A stretch of DNA of 64,000 nt from Pseudomonas oryzicola (GCF_014269185.2 NZ_JABWRZ020000004.1:1-64000), one strand, 5' to 3'; numbered from the stretch's first letter, positions 43,022-56,000 are shown. Numbers and translations are program-made. The notes: generated from the sequence alone by a model not told the origin.

Positions 43022-44586
43022 CCGCCAGAGCACAGAGACGCCAACCCATTTCCACCGGGTCCGAGTGGACGTTCGAACTGATCCAGACTTACGACCGGGA
43101 AATCAGCCGCCTGGCCGAGCGTTACGCCCTGGACACCTACCCCAACCAGATCGAGGTGATTACCGCCGAGCAGATGATGGACGCCTACGCCTCGGTCGGC
43201 ATGCCGCTGGGCTATCACCACTGGTCCTATGGCAAACAGTTCCTCAGCACGGAAAAGTCCTACAGCCGTGGCCAGATGGGCCTGGCCTACGAAATCGTGA
43301 TCAACTCCGACCCGTGCATTGCCTACCTGATGGAAGAAAACACCATGTGCATGCAGGCATTGGTGATCGCCCATGCCTGCTACGGCCATAACAGCTTTTT
43401 CAAGGGCAACTACCTGTTCCGGACCTGGACCGACGCCAGTTCGATCATCGACTACCTGGTGTTCGCCAAGCAGTACATCGCCCAGTGCGAGGAGCGCCAT
43501 GGCATCGATGCCGTAGAGGACCTGATCGACTCCTGCCATGCCCTGATGAACTATGGCGTCGACCGCTACAAGCGCCCCTACCCCATTTCCGCCGAAGAGG
43601 AACGGCGCCGGCAGAAGGAACGCGAAGAGCACCTGCAACGGCAGATCAACGACCTGTGGCGGACCATCCCGAAAAGCGCCGACAAAGGCAATGAACGCGA
43701 TGATGCACGCTTCCCCGCCGAACCACAGGAAAACATCCTGTATTTCATCGAGAAGAACGCCCCGCTACTGGAGCCTTGGCAACGTGAAGTGGTGCGCATC
43801 GTGCGCAAGATTGCCCAGTACTTCTATCCGCAGCGCCAGACCCAGGTCATGAACGAAGGCTGGGCGACGTTCTGGCACTACACCCTGATGAACGACCTGT
43901 ACGACGAAGGGCTGATCACCGAGGGCTTCATGATGGAGTTCCTGCAGTCGCACACCAGCGTGGTGTTCCAGCCTGGCTTCGACAGCCCGTACTACAACGG
44001 CATCAACCCGTACGCACTGGGCTTTGCGATGTACACCGACATCCGCCGCATGTGTGAAAACCCGACCGAGGAAGATCGCCGCTGGTTCCCCGACATTGCC
44101 GGCAGTGACTGGCTTTCTACCATCAAGTTTGCCATGAGCAGCTTCAAGGACGAGAGCTTCATCCTGCAGTACCTGTCACCCAAGGTGATGCGTGACCTCA
44201 AGCTGTTCAGCATCCTCGATGATGACCAGCGCGACGACCTGCTGGTGCCCGCCATTCATGACGAGGCCGGCTACCGCATCATTCGCGAACAACTGGCGGC
44301 GCAATACAACCTGGGCAACCGCGAACCGAACGTGCAGATCTGGAGCGTCGATCGCCGCGGTGACCGCTCGCTGACCCTGCGCCACCAACAACACAACCGT
44401 AAACCGCTGGGCGACTCCACCGATGAAGTGCTCAAGCACCTGCACCGCCTGTGGGGTTTCGACATTCACCTGGAGACCGTGCAGGGCGACCAGGTGATGA
44501 AGACCCACCATATGCCACCGCGCGGCGAGCACGGCGAAAACGCCGACTACGGGCGCATGGACCTGGCCGTCATCCACCACCTCTGA
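43018..44586 (+). CDS. SpoVR family protein
   Basis: A 522-residue member of the SpoVR/YcgB family, named for a B. subtilis spore-cortex protein but widespread in non-sporulating bacteria. Conserved blocks are [46 protein letters not shown] and [22 protein letters not shown], with histidines and glutamates arranged like a metal site. It overlaps yeaH by 4 bases and is last in the prkA cluster. Biochemical role is not known. Confidence 0.93.
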   Translation: MTARAQRRQPISTGSEWTFELIQTYDREISRLAERYALDTYPNQIEVITAEQMMDAYASVGMPLGYHHWSYGKQFLSTEKSYSRGQMGLAYEIVINSDPCIAYLMEENTMCMQALVIAHACYGHNSFFKGNYLFRTWTDASSIIDYLVFAKQYIAQCEERHGIDAVEDLIDSCHALMNYGVDRYKRPYPISAEEERRRQKEREEHLQRQINDLWRTIPKSADKGNERDDARFPAEPQENILYFIEKNAPLLEPWQREVVRIVRKIAQYFYPQRQTQVMNEGWATFWHYTLMNDLYDEGLITEGFMMEFLQSHTSVVFQPGFDSPYYNGINPYALGFAMYTDIRRMCENPTEEDRRWFPDIAGSDWLSTIKFAMSSFKDESFILQYLSPKVMRDLKLFSILDDDQRDDLLVPAIHDEAGYRIIREQLAAQYNLGNREPNVQIWSVDRRGDRSLTLRHQQHNRKPLGDSTDEVLKHLHRLWGFDIHLETVQGDQVMKTHHMPPRGEHGENADYGRMDLAVIHHL

Positions 44587-44641
44587 TGCAACGCCATGAC
44601 TGCCGACGGGTTATCCTGTCGGCAGTTATGGAGAGCTGCAT

Positions 44642-45748
44642 ATGCACATCTACAAAGTCGGCGGCGCCGTGCGCGACCGCCTGCTCGGCCGCCCTGTCAG
44701 CGATATCGACTGGCTGGTGGTCGGCGCCACGGTCGAGGAAATGCACGCCAAGGGCTACCGCCCGGTCGGCGCCGACTTCCCGGTGTTTCTGCACCCGACA
44801 ACCGGCGAGGAATACGCCCTCGCGCGCACCGAGCGCAAGAGCGGGCGTGGCTACGGTGGCTTCACCTTTCACGCCAGCCCCGACGTGACGCTGGAAGAAG
44901 ACCTCATACGCCGCGACCTGACCATCAATGCGATGGCCGAGGACGAAGCGGGTGTCTTGTACGACCCCTATCACGGCAAGAATGATCTCGATCAGCGCCT
45001 GTTACGCCACGTTTCACCGGCATTTGCCGAAGATCCACTGCGCGTGCTGCGCGTTGCGCGCTTCGCTGCCCGTTATGCACCGCTGGGTTTCCGGGTGGCC
45101 GGGGAAACCTTGGAGCTGATGCGCCAGATAAGTGCTTCGGGCGAGCTGCAGGCGCTGACTGCCGAACGCAGCTGGAAGGAAATCGAGCGGGCGCTGATGG
45201 AAGCGCAGCCGCAGGTGTTCTTCCAGGTACTGCAGGCCTGTGGCGCGCTGCCGGAGCTGCTGCCCGAACTTGAAGACGATACCCAGGCACTGGTGGCGCT
45301 GGAGCAGGCTGCGCTGCATGAGCAGCCCCTGCACGTACGCTGGGCCTGCCTGCTGCACGGGCTGGCCCCTGCCTCGATCAAAGCCGTCAACCAGCGTCTC
45401 AAGGCGCCGCGGGAATGCCAGGAGCTGGCGTTGCTGACCGGGGAATGCCTGGCGCAAGGCAACCAGGCGCTGGCGTTGCCAGCGATGGCGCTGCTGGAAC
45501 TGCTACAGAAGTTCGATGTGTACCGGCGGCCGCAGCGGTTCGAGGACTTCCTGGTCGCTTGCCAGATGACCGCATTCGGCGAGGGCAAGGCAGGTTATCC
45601 ACAGGCCGATTACCTGCGAGGTGCGGCAGCGGCAGCGCGGGCGGTGGATGTGAAACCGCTGGTGCAGGCCGGGCTGACTGGCCAGGCACTGGGCGAAGCG
45701 CTCAAGGCTGAGCGGTTGGAAGCGCTTGAGGTTTACCAGCGTAGTTAG
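44642..45748 (+). CDS. cca: CCA-adding tRNA nucleotidyltransferase without an intact HD motif
   Basis: Adds or repairs the 3' CCA end of tRNA without a nucleic-acid template. Class II nucleotidyltransferase motifs are [57 protein letters not shown] and [15 protein letters not shown]. It has 368 residues against about 412 for E. coli Cca. Where the E. coli protein has its HD phosphohydrolase motif (CHDLGK), this one reads CLLHGLAP near residue 238, with the following loop shortened. The 2'-nucleotidase, phosphodiesterase and phosphatase activities are therefore predicted to be absent. The gene ends in a REP-like hairpin. Confidence 0.93.
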   Translation: MHIYKVGGAVRDRLLGRPVSDIDWLVVGATVEEMHAKGYRPVGADFPVFLHPTTGEEYALARTERKSGRGYGGFTFHASPDVTLEEDLIRRDLTINAMAEDEAGVLYDPYHGKNDLDQRLLRHVSPAFAEDPLRVLRVARFAARYAPLGFRVAGETLELMRQISASGELQALTAERSWKEIERALMEAQPQVFFQVLQACGALPELLPELEDDTQALVALEQAALHEQPLHVRWACLLHGLAPASIKAVNQRLKAPRECQELALLTGECLAQGNQALALPAMALLELLQKFDVYRRPQRFEDFLVACQMTAFGEGKAGYPQADYLRGAAAAARAVDVKPLVQAGLTGQALGEALKAERLEALEVYQRS

Positions 45749-45751
45749 ACC

Positions 45752-45791
45752 TACCAGCCCTTTCGCGGCCAAAGCCGCGGAAGGGCTGGTA
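45752..45791. terminator. Bidirectional REP-like hairpin between cca and folK
   Basis: TACCAGCCCTTTCGCGGC, a CAAA loop and the complement GCCGCGGAAGGGCTGGTA pair with one mismatch (T-G). It lies between two convergent genes and probably stops both. Confidence 0.6.
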
Positions 45792-45796
45792 CAGGC

Positions 45797-46306
45797 TCAA
45801 GCCGGAGTCAGCTGCAACCCACGCCATTCAAAGGCAACCGGCGCCAGTACCTGGTCAATCCGCGCCTCCTGCCACAACTGCGCCATGCTCTTGTCTACCC
45901 CCGGATGCACCAGGTCGGGCGCCAGCAGCGATAGCGGCCACAGCACGAAGGCATTCTTCAGAATTTCGGCACGGGGCAGCACAAGCCCATCGAAGGTGCC
46001 GAGCAAGTCGTCATACATCAGCACATCGATATCCAGCGGCAGCCCCTTGCGGTCCGGTGCATAGCGGCCGTTGTCAGCCTCGATGAACTTCAGCCGGCGG
46101 TCCAGTTCGATCAACGGCAGCGCCGTCTGCCCGGTCACCACGAAGTTGATGAACGGCCCGCTCTTGATGCCCACCGCCTGGCTTTCGAATGCCGGCGAAC
46201 AGCGCATACCGGTCAGGATGCCGGCCAAAGCATCGAGCCCGGCGCACAAGTGCGCCTCGCGGTCGATGTTGCTGCCAAGGCCCAGGTACACCGTGCTCAG
46301 AGACAT
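45797..46306 (-). CDS. folK: 2-amino-4-hydroxy-6-hydroxymethyldihydropteridine diphosphokinase
   Basis: HPPK transfers pyrophosphate from ATP to 6-hydroxymethyldihydropterin in folate synthesis. Family signatures are VYLGLGSNIDREAHL, and RKGLPLDIDVLMYDD with the metal-binding aspartates, then LVLPRAEILKNAFVLWPL. The start [13 protein letters not shown] gives 169 residues and overlaps the end of folB by 10 bases, so the two folate genes are coupled. A longer frame upstream lies inside folB. Confidence 0.95.
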   Translation of the reverse strand: MSLSTVYLGLGSNIDREAHLCAGLDALAGILTGMRCSPAFESQAVGIKSGPFINFVVTGQTALPLIELDRRLKFIEADNGRYAPDRKGLPLDIDVLMYDDLLGTFDGLVLPRAEILKNAFVLWPLSLLAPDLVHPGVDKSMAQLWQEARIDQVLAPVAFEWRGLQLTPA

Positions 46307-46653
46307 CCGCGCTCGATCTCCACGCCAACACCACCACGGGCCGCAGGCACCGCACCCGGTTTGGTCAGCTTCAACCGCACCCATGGGATGTGGAACTCTT
46401 CCATCAGCGTTGCCACCAGGCGCTCGGCAAAGGTTTCCACCAGTTCGAAACGGGCCTGCTCGGCAAACGCCTGGATACGCGCCGACACACTGGCGTAATC
46501 CAGCGCCAGGCTCAGGTCATCACCGGCCGCAGCCGGGCGGTTGTCCCAGGCGAAGCTCAGGTCCAGGCGCAAGCATTGGCGAATATCCCGCTCCCAGTCA
46601 TAGGCACCGATGACGGTATCGACTTCCAGGCCTTCGATGAACACTCTGTCCAA
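46297..46653 (-). CDS. folB: Dihydroneopterin aldolase (TTG start)
   Basis: Cleaves dihydroneopterin to 6-hydroxymethyldihydropterin, the substrate of FolK. The family start is [22 protein letters not shown], with the catalytic lysine near the C-terminus in [22 protein letters not shown]. The only start that fits is TTG at 46653-46651, giving 118 residues; the ATG 8 codons upstream adds non-conserved residues (MSCCGEKC). The purine-rich GGAGAG upstream supports the TTG. It is divergent from plsY. Confidence 0.9.
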   Translation of the reverse strand: MDRVFIEGLEVDTVIGAYDWERDIRQCLRLDLSFAWDNRPAAAGDDLSLALDYASVSARIQAFAEQARFELVETFAERLVATLMEEFHIPWVRLKLTKPGAVPAARGGVGVEIERGCL

Positions 46654-46727
46654 GCACTTCTCTCCACAGCACGACAAGGGCGACTGGCGCCGTTAGAATC
46701 AGGGCGTCCTCGCCCGGAATAGTTAGC

Positions 46728-47297
46728 ATGTTTTGGTTACTGGCGCTGCTCGCCTACCTGCTCGGCTCGCTGTCCTTCGCCATCGTCCTAAGCCGCCTCG
46801 CGGGCAGCCCGGACCCGCGTTCCAGCGGTTCAGGCAATGCCGGCGCCACCAACATGCTACGCCTGGCAGGCCGCAAGCTGGCGATCCTGACCCTGCTCGG
46901 CGACCTGTGCAAGGGCCTGTTGCCGGTATGGCTCGCCCGCCTTGCCGGGCTGGACCTGCAAGCGCAAGCCTGGGTTGGCGTGTGCGCAGTGCTGGGCCAC
47001 CTGTTCCCGCTGTACTTCCGCTTCCGCGGCGGCAAGGGCGTGGCGACCGCCGCCGGCATGCTCATGGCCCTGTACTTCCCGGCCGCGATGCTGGCGATCG
47101 GCGCCTGGCTGCTGACCTTCTACCTCACCCGTACCAGCTCGCTGGCGGCGCTGATTGCAACGCCGCTGACCTTGCCCTTGCTGGCGTGGCGCGAGCCAGA
47201 GGCCCTGCTGCCGATCAGCGTGCTGACGGTCATGATCGTATGGCGTCACCGCAGCAACCTGCGTGACCTGTTCGCCGGCCGCGAACGCCATTTCTAG
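46728..47297 (+). CDS. plsY: Acyl-phosphate:glycerol-3-phosphate acyltransferase
   Basis: Integral membrane acyltransferase making lysophosphatidic acid from acyl phosphate in phospholipid synthesis. It has 189 residues with about five membrane segments. The three catalytic loops are [33 protein letters not shown] and [16 protein letters not shown] C-terminal sequence. Its stop is 3 bases from the end of the convergent tsaD. Confidence 0.96.
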   Translation: MFWLLALLAYLLGSLSFAIVLSRLAGSPDPRSSGSGNAGATNMLRLAGRKLAILTLLGDLCKGLLPVWLARLAGLDLQAQAWVGVCAVLGHLFPLYFRFRGGKGVATAAGMLMALYFPAAMLAIGAWLLTFYLTRTSSLAALIATPLTLPLLAWREPEALLPISVLTVMIVWRHRSNLRDLFAGRERHF

Positions 47298-47300
47298 CCG

Positions 47301-48326
47301 TCAGACCGGCGGCAACTGCTCCATCGGCCAGCGTGCCTGCACGCTGATTGCCAGGTCCTGCTGCTGCCCGGCCAGCAACCGCTGGCAACCAGCGTAGGCG
47401 ATCATCGCGCCGTTGTCGGTGCAGAACTGCGGGCGCGCGTAGTACACGTTGCCCTTGATGCTGGCGAGCATGTCCTCGAGGGACGCACGCAAGGCCTTGT
47501 TGGCGCTGACACCACCGGCGATGACCAGGCGCTTGAGGCCGGTCTGTTTCAGCGCCCGCTTGCACTTGATGGTAAGAGTCTCCACCACCGCCTGCTGGAA
47601 CGCCAGGGACAGGTCGCAACGGGTTTGTTCGTTGTCGTCACCAGCATCGCGGCACTGTTGCCAGGTGTTCAGGGCGAAGGTTTTCAGGCCGCTGAAGCTG
47701 AACTCCAGGCCCGGGCGGTCGGTCATCGGCCGCGGGAACACGAAGCGCCCCGGCACACCGCGCTCGGCCAGGCGAGCGATTTCCGGGCCACCAGGGTAGT
47801 TCAGGCCGATCAGCTTGGCCGTCTTGTCGAACGCTTCGCCGGCGGCGTCGTCCAGGCTCTCGCCCAACAGCTCGTACTGGCCGATGCCATCGACGCGCAC
47901 CAGCTGGGTGTGGCCGCCCGATACCAACAAGGCGACGAACGGAAACTCGGGCGGGTTCTGCTCCAGCATGGGCGCCAGCAGGTGGCCTTCCATATGGTGC
48001 ACGCCAATCGCCGGGATGTCCCAGGCAAAGGCCAGCGCCTGCGCACAGGACGCCCCCACCAGCAAGGCACCGACCAGGCCAGGGCCGGCGGTGTAGGCAA
48101 TGGCGTCGATTTCGGTGGCAACGCAGCCTGCCTCGTCCAGCACCTGGCGGATGAGCGGCAGCATGCGCTTGACGTGGTCACGCGAGGCAAGCTCGGGTAC
48201 CACGCCGCCGAACACGCGGTGCAGGTCGATCTGGCTGAACAGTGCGTCGGCCAACAAACCACGCTCGCTGTCATATAATGCGACGCCAGTTTCGTCGCAG
48301 GATGTTTCCAATCCCAGTACTAGCAT
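47301..48326 (-). CDS. tsaD: tRNA N6-adenosine threonylcarbamoyltransferase
   Basis: TsaD transfers the threonylcarbamoyl group to A37 of ANN-decoding tRNAs, with TsaB and TsaE. ASKHA-fold motifs are [17 protein letters not shown], the metal-binding [21 protein letters not shown] and [13 protein letters not shown]. At 341 residues it is full length. It is divergent from rpsU, an arrangement conserved next to the macromolecular-synthesis operon in gammaproteobacteria. Confidence 0.97.
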   Translation of the reverse strand: MLVLGLETSCDETGVALYDSERGLLADALFSQIDLHRVFGGVVPELASRDHVKRMLPLIRQVLDEAGCVATEIDAIAYTAGPGLVGALLVGASCAQALAFAWDIPAIGVHHMEGHLLAPMLEQNPPEFPFVALLVSGGHTQLVRVDGIGQYELLGESLDDAAGEAFDKTAKLIGLNYPGGPEIARLAERGVPGRFVFPRPMTDRPGLEFSFSGLKTFALNTWQQCRDAGDDNEQTRCDLSLAFQQAVVETLTIKCKRALKQTGLKRLVIAGGVSANKALRASLEDMLASIKGNVYYARPQFCTDNGAMIAYAGCQRLLAGQQQDLAISVQARWPMEQLPPV

Positions 48327-48413
48327 GGGCTCGTCCCTTGTGGGGGCTGAATTCGAAGCCGCGCATGATAGTCCTCGTGTCGGATGCCGACCAGCGGTTT
48401 TCGATCAGAGGCT

Positions 48414-48442
48414 TTGCATTCCGGCTTGCTAAGGGTTAACAT
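48414..48442 (+). promoter_or_regulatory. Candidate rpsU-dnaG-rpoD promoter
   Basis: TTGCAT at 48414-48419 and TAACAT at 48437-48442 with a 17-base spacer, about 90 bases before the rpsU start, in the 204-base gap between divergent tsaD and rpsU. Confidence 0.45.
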
Positions 48443-48530
48443 CCGCAACCCTTGAAAACCGACGTTCTCCAGCACACCTTTGTTTTGCCAGGAGCACGTC
48501 TACCCCGGTAATGAATTAAGGTAGCCCTGG

Positions 48531-48746
48531 ATGCCAGCCGTCAAAGTTAAAGAGAACGAACCCTTCGACGTAGCTCTGCGTCGTTTCAAGCGCTCCTGCG
48601 AAAAAGCCGGTGTACTGGCTGAAGTTCGTAGCCGCGAGTTTTACGAGAAGCCGACCGCCGAGCGTAAGCGCAAAGCAGCTGCTGCTGTTAAGCGTCACGC
48701 CAAGAAAGTTCAGCGCGAACAGCGCCGCGCCGTTCGTCTGTACTAA
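48531..48746 (+). CDS. rpsU: 30S ribosomal protein S21
   Basis: A 71-residue basic ribosomal protein needed for initiation on natural mRNAs. The sequence begins [20 protein letters not shown] and ends in an Arg/Lys-rich tail ([13 protein letters not shown]), exactly as in the family. It is the first gene of the rpsU-dnaG-rpoD macromolecular-synthesis operon. A hairpin follows 23 bases later and could limit read-through into dnaG. Confidence 0.98.
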   Translation: MPAVKVKENEPFDVALRRFKRSCEKAGVLAEVRSREFYEKPTAERKRKAAAAVKRHAKKVQREQRRAVRLY

Positions 48747-48769
48747 TACAGGCGTTCTACGCAAAGCTT

Positions 48770-48803
48770 CTGCCCTGCCCGGCTAACCGCCGGGCGATGG
48801 CAG
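48770..48803 (+). terminator. Internal hairpin between rpsU and dnaG
   Basis: An inner stem GCCCGG / CCGGGC (48777-48782 and 48790-48795) and an outer stem CTGCC / GGCAG. No T-run follows, so a weak or partial terminator is likely, as in the E. coli operon where rpsU exceeds dnaG message. The remaining bases of the 303-base gap to dnaG contain no other recognisable gene. Confidence 0.5.
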
Positions 48804-49049
48804 TGGTCGTTTCAAACTTGAGCAGCTAGCTCAAGGCCCTGCACAAGCTTCTTGCGAACTGCACATGGGCAACCTGCCTGAAACGTCAGAGCTGGTCCTC
48901 CTTGTTGTATGACCAGACGTGCACGTCCGACTGACGGGCCCCACCGGGCTGGCGACGAGCACATTTTCCCGCGCACTTCCCCAAGCGGCACCCGCCCCAT
49001 TCGGCGCGTGAGCGATTAGACTTGCCAGTTGCCAGATGACGAGACTGCC

Positions 49050-51032
49050 ATGGCCGGGCTGATTCCCCAGAGTTTCATTGACGACCTGATCAACCGCCTC
49101 GACATCGTCGACGTGGTGAGTTCGCGCGTCCAGCTGAAAAAGACCGGCAAGAACTACTCCGCCTGCTGCCCGTTCCACAAGGAAAAGACCCCTTCCTTCA
49201 CGGTCAGCCCCGACAAGCAGTTCTACTACTGCTTCGGCTGCGGTGCCGGTGGCAACGCCCTTGGCTTCGTCATGGACCACGACAACCTGGACTTCCCCCA
49301 GGCGGTCGAGGAACTGGCCCGCGCCGCCGGCATGGAAGTACCCCGCGAGCAAGGCCGCCGCGACCACAAACCGCGCCAGCCCACCGATTCGCCGCTGTAC
49401 CCGCTGCTGGATGCTGCTTCGGAGTTCTACCGCCAGGCCCTGCGCAGCCACCCGACCCGCAAGGCGGCGGTGGATTATCTCAAGGGCCGCGGCCTGTCCG
49501 GGGAGATCGCCCGCGACTTCGGCCTGGGCTTCGCCCCGCCAGGCTGGGACAACCTGCTCAAGCACCTGGGTGCCGACAGCCTGCAGCAGAAGGTGATGAT
49601 CGACGCCGGCCTGCTGATCGAGAACGCCGAAAGCGGCAAGCGCTACGACCGCTTCCGCGACCGGGTGATGTTCCCGATCCGCGATAGCCGCGGGCGTATC
49701 ATCGCCTTTGGTGGCCGAGTGCTCGGCGACGACAAGCCCAAGTACCTGAACTCCCCGGAAACCCCGGTATTTCACAAGGGCCAGGAACTGTACGGCCTGT
49801 ACGAGGCACGCAAGCACAACCGCAACCTCGACGAAATCATCGTCGTCGAAGGCTACATGGACGTCATCGCCCTGGCCCAGCAAGGCCTGCGCAATGCCGT
49901 GGCCACCCTTGGCACCGCCACCAGCGAAGAGCACCTCAAGCGCCTGTTCCGTGTGGTACCCAGCGTGCTGTTCTGCTTCGACGGTGACCAGGCCGGGCGC
50001 AAGGCCGCCTGGCGCGCCCTGGAGTCGACCCTGCCGAACCTGCAGGACGGCCGTCGTGCACGCTTCCTGTTCCTGCCCGAAGGGGAAGACCCGGACAGCC
50101 TGGTGCGCGCCGAAGGCACCGATGCCTTCATGGCACGTATCAACCAGCACGCCCAGCCGCTGGCCGACTACTTCTTCGAGCAATTGGGCGTGGAAGCCGA
50201 CCCGCGTTCGCTGGAAGGCAAGGCGCATATGGCGACCCTGGCAGCACCGCTGATCGAAAAGATCCCCGGCGCCAACCTGCGCCAGCTGATGCGCAACCGC
50301 CTGCGCGAAATCACTGGCCTCGACCCGCAGCAGGTCGAACAACTGGCGCAACACGCCCCAGCCCCCGGCAACGTGCCGGACTACGACCCTGGCTACGATT
50401 ACGACGCCATGGCCAGCTATACCCCCGACTACGGCGACATGCCGCAGCACGACTACGCCCCTGCCCAGCAGGAACCGGCGTGGAAGCCGAACAAGGGCGC
50501 TGGCAAGAAGCAGTGGGGCGACAAGCCCTGGGACAAGAACCGCAAGGGTGGCAAACCCTGGCAACAACGTGACGAAGCGCCACCGCGCGTGCCAGCCCCG
50601 GTCGAGCCGCCAACCTTGGCCGCCCTGCGCACTCTGCTGCACCACCCACTGCTGGCCGGCAAGGTGGAAGATGCCAGCCATTTTGCCGACGAAGAACACC
50701 TGTACAGCCAGCTGCTGGTGGCCCTGATCGAAGCCGCGCAGAAAAATCCTGGGCTAAGCTCAATGCAGTTGATCGCACGTTGGCACGGCACCGAACAGGG
50801 CCGCCTGCTACGGGCGCTGGCGGAAAAGGAATGGCTGATCGTGGCCGACAACCTTGAACAACAGTTTTTCGACACTATAACTAGCTTGTCCGCCCGCCAA
50901 CGCGAGCGCAGCCTGGAACAACTGCTCAGGAAATCACGTCAAAGCGAATTGACCAGCGAGGAGAAATCCCAGCTCCTCGCCCTGCTGAGCCGGAATGTTC
51001 CCGCACAAACGCCGACCTCATCTGGCGCGTGA
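49050..51032 (+). CDS. dnaG: DNA primase
   Basis: Synthesises RNA primers for replication. The N-terminal CHC2 zinc finger has CCPFHKEKTPSF and FYYCFGCGAGGNALGF. The TOPRIM catalytic core has VVEGYMDVIALAQQG and FCFDGDQAGRKAAWRA. The C-terminal DnaB-binding helical domain starts near residue 520. Between core and C-terminal domain there is a linker of about 85 residues, first Asp/Tyr-rich and then Lys/Trp/Gly-rich, which explains 660 residues against 581 in E. coli. The start MAGLIPQSFIDDL is chosen over a frame seven codons longer. It is second in rpsU-dnaG-rpoD. Confidence 0.97.
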   Translation: MAGLIPQSFIDDLINRLDIVDVVSSRVQLKKTGKNYSACCPFHKEKTPSFTVSPDKQFYYCFGCGAGGNALGFVMDHDNLDFPQAVEELARAAGMEVPREQGRRDHKPRQPTDSPLYPLLDAASEFYRQALRSHPTRKAAVDYLKGRGLSGEIARDFGLGFAPPGWDNLLKHLGADSLQQKVMIDAGLLIENAESGKRYDRFRDRVMFPIRDSRGRIIAFGGRVLGDDKPKYLNSPETPVFHKGQELYGLYEARKHNRNLDEIIVVEGYMDVIALAQQGLRNAVATLGTATSEEHLKRLFRVVPSVLFCFDGDQAGRKAAWRALESTLPNLQDGRRARFLFLPEGEDPDSLVRAEGTDAFMARINQHAQPLADYFFEQLGVEADPRSLEGKAHMATLAAPLIEKIPGANLRQLMRNRLREITGLDPQQVEQLAQHAPAPGNVPDYDPGYDYDAMASYTPDYGDMPQHDYAPAQQEPAWKPNKGAGKKQWGDKPWDKNRKGGKPWQQRDEAPPRVPAPVEPPTLAALRTLLHHPLLAGKVEDASHFADEEHLYSQLLVALIEAAQKNPGLSSMQLIARWHGTEQGRLLRALAEKEWLIVADNLEQQFFDTITSLSARQRERSLEQLLRKSRQSELTSEEKSQLLALLSRNVPAQTPTSSGA

Positions 51033-51046
51033 GGCCCATGCTCGGG

Positions 51047-51052
51047 TATAAT
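51047..51052 (+). promoter_or_regulatory. TATAAT box upstream of rpoD
   Basis: A perfect -10 hexamer 48 bases before the rpoD start in the 67-base dnaG-rpoD gap. A convincing -35 box at 17 bases is not seen (the region reads GGCGCG), so this could be a weak internal promoter. Confidence 0.35.
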
Positions 51053-51099
51053 CCTCGGCTTGTTTTTTGCCCGCCAAGACCTTCAGTGGATAGGGTGTT

Positions 51100-52950
<1,851 letters not shown>

Positions 52951-52954
52951 AGAC

Positions 52955-52986
52955 AAAACCCCGGCCCAGGCCGGGGTTTTTCTTTT
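52955..52986 (+). terminator. Rho-independent terminator of rpoD
   Basis: AAAACCCCGGCC pairs with GGCCGGGGTTTT around a minimal loop and is followed by TCTTTT, 5 bases past the rpoD stop. Confidence 0.93.
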
Positions 52987-53065
52987 CGGTTCCGCTCTCC
53001 GCCGCACACATCAGCAGCAATGCCCGTCTACACTCGACTTCAGTCCCCCTGAAAGCGAGGCCGCT

Positions 53066-56000
53066 ATGTCCCTGTTGCCGGCCATCCTGTTGATGTTCCT
53101 GCTTTTGTGGAACACAACGGCCGGCGCCCTGACCCTGACAGATGAGGAAAAAGCCTGGTTGGCTGCCCATCCGCAGTTGAGCCTGGGTGTAGACGCCTCT
53201 TGGCCACCGTTCGAGTTTCGCGACCAGGAGGGCCGGTACCAGGGATTGGCCGCCGATTACATCGCTTCCATCCAGCAACGCCTGGAGGTGACGCTCAAAC
53301 CGGTCGAACCCCGCAGTTGGACCGAAGTGCTGGCGCTGGCGCGCGAAAACCGCATCGACCTGCTGCCCGGCATCATGTCCACCCCCGAGCGTCAGGGCTA
53401 CCTGGCCTTCACCCGCCCGTACCTCGATTTCCCCATCGTCATCCTCGCCCATAAAGGCGGTGCACAGCCACGCAACCTCGAAGAACTGTATGGCCTGAAG
53501 GTCGCGGTAGTGGAGAACTACGCCCCGCACGAATTGCTGCGTACGCACCACCCAGACCTCAATCTGGTGGCCCTGCCCAATGTCAGCTCCACACTGCAGG
53601 CCCTGGCCACCGATCAGGTAGACGCCGTGGTGGGTGACCTCGCGTCGAGTATCTGGAGCCTGCGCCAGCTGAAGCTCGATGGCCTGTATGTCAGCGGCGA
53701 AACCCCCTACCGCTACCAGCTAGCCATGGCCGTGCCGCGTGACAAGAAGGTGCTGGTCGGCATTCTCGACAAGGTGATCGCCGACATGAGCAGCGGCGAA
53801 GTCAGCCAGATCCAGCAACGCTGGGTGGGCAATGTTGTCGACCAACGGATGTTCTGGTCCGACTTGCTGGCGTATGGCCTGCCGGCGGTTCTGCTGCTGA
53901 TGGTGGTGCTGGCGGTGGTCATCCGCATCAACCGCCGCCTCAGCTCGGAAATTTCCCGGCGCATCGCCCTTGAACAGGAGCTGCGCAGCAGCGAATACCG
54001 CTACCGCAGCCTGGTCGAGAGCCTGTCCGCCATTGCCTGGGAGGCCGACGCCAACGATTTCATCTACAGCTACGTCTCGCCGCATGCCGAAGACCTGCTG
54101 GGCTATCCGCTGAGCGAATGGCTGAAGCCCGGTTTCTGGCGCAGCATCCTGCACCCGGATGACGCCCTCTGGGCCCAGGCCTACTGCGACAGCGAAACGG
54201 CGGCCGGGCGTGACCACAGCCTGGACTATCGGGTGATCCGCGCCGATGGCCAGCCACTGTGGGTGCGCAACATCGTCAGCATGATCGAGCATGGCCACAA
54301 ACCGGTGATGCGTGGGTTGATGATCGACATCAGCGAGACCAAGCGCACCGAGAACGCCCTGCGCCTGTCGGAACAAAAGTTCGCCTCGGTATTCCAGCAG
54401 TGCCCAGACATCCTGCTGATCGCCCGCCACAGCGACGGCTGCCTGCTGGAGGTGAACGAAGCCTTCGAAGAGCAGATCGGCCTGACCCCGGACCAGGTCA
54501 TCGGTCGCACTGCCACCGACCTGAACCTGTGGGGCGTCGAAGGCACCGGCCCACGCCTGCTCGAACGTTTGCACCAAGGCGGTATCCGCAACCTGGAGAT
54601 GAGCTTCCGGCGCAGCAACGGCCAACTGTTCACCGGCCTGACCTCGGCCGAAACCTTCGAGCTCGACGGCACCCCGGCGCTGGTGGTGGCGGTACGCGAC
54701 ATCAGCCAGCTCAAGGAAACCCAGGAGCAGCTGCGAACCTCGGAAGAGAAATTTGCCAAGGCCTTCCATGCCTCCCCCGACGGCCTGCTGCTGTCGCGCC
54801 AGACCGACGGTTTGCTGCTCGAAGTGAACGAAGGCTTCTGCCGCCTCACCGGCTATGACCTCAACCCGGCCCTCGACCAGACCTCGCTGGACCTGGGCAT
54901 CTGGGTAGACCTCAACGAACGCAGGCGCCTGGTCGACCAACTCAACCGCGACGGTTTCGTGCGAGACTTCACCTGCCACATTCGCCGAAGCGATGGACAG
55001 ATCCGCCTTTGTGAGCTGTCCGCGCGCCCCCTGCCGATTGCCGGCGTCGACTGCATGCTGACCATCGCCCGTGACATCACCGAGCGCCAACTGATGCAGG
55101 AAAAGCTGCAACTGGCTGCCACCGTGTTCGAGAACACCGCCGAAGGCGTCCTGATTACCGACATCGACCAGCGCATCAGTGCGGTCAACCGCGCCTTCAC
55201 CGAGATCACCGGCTACAGCGAGATCGAGGCGCTCGGCCAGACCCCGCGCCTGCTCGCCTCCGGCCAGCACGACAGCGCCTTCTATGCAGCCATGTGGCAC
55301 CAGCTGACCGACGAAGGCCACTGGCAAGGCGAGATCTATAACAAACGCAAGAACGGCGAGCTGTACCCCGGCTGGCTGACCATCAGCGCCGTGCGCAACA
55401 GCGAACGCGAGATCACCCACTTCGTCGCAGTGTTCGCCGACATCTCCAGCCTCAAGCACGCCCAGGCCAAGCTTGACTACCAGGCTCACCACGACCCGCT
55501 CACCGGGCTGCCAAACCGCACCCTGTTCGAAAGTCGCCTGCAGGCCGTGCTCATCAGCGAACAGGAATCCAACCGCCAGGGGGCGGTATTGTTCCTCGAT
55601 CTCGACCGCTTCAAGCACATCAATGACAGCCTCGGCCACCCGGTCGGCGACCTGCTGCTCAAGGGCATCGCGCAACGCCTGAAGGAGCAGGTACGCGACG
55701 TCGACACCGTGGCCCGCCTGGGCGGTGACGAATTCATCATCTTGCTGCCTGGCCTGCACAAACCCAGTGACGCGAGCACTATCGCCAACAAGCTGCTGTC
55801 CTGCTTCAACGCGCCGTTCCAGGCCGGCGAACATGAGTTCTTCACCAGCGCCAGCATCGGCATCAGCCTTTATCCACAGGATGGTATCGACGTTTCCACC
55901 TTGATCCGCAACGCCGACGCGGCCATGTACCGCTCCAAGGCCAAAGGCCGCAACCGCGTCGAAGCCTATACCCTCGACCTCACTGCCCAAGCCAGCGAAC

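Noticed and set aside
48747..49049. Additional small gene between rpsU and dnaG
   Set aside because: No frame with a ribosome site or recognisable composition was found in these 303 bases; it holds the internal hairpin and untranslated leader.
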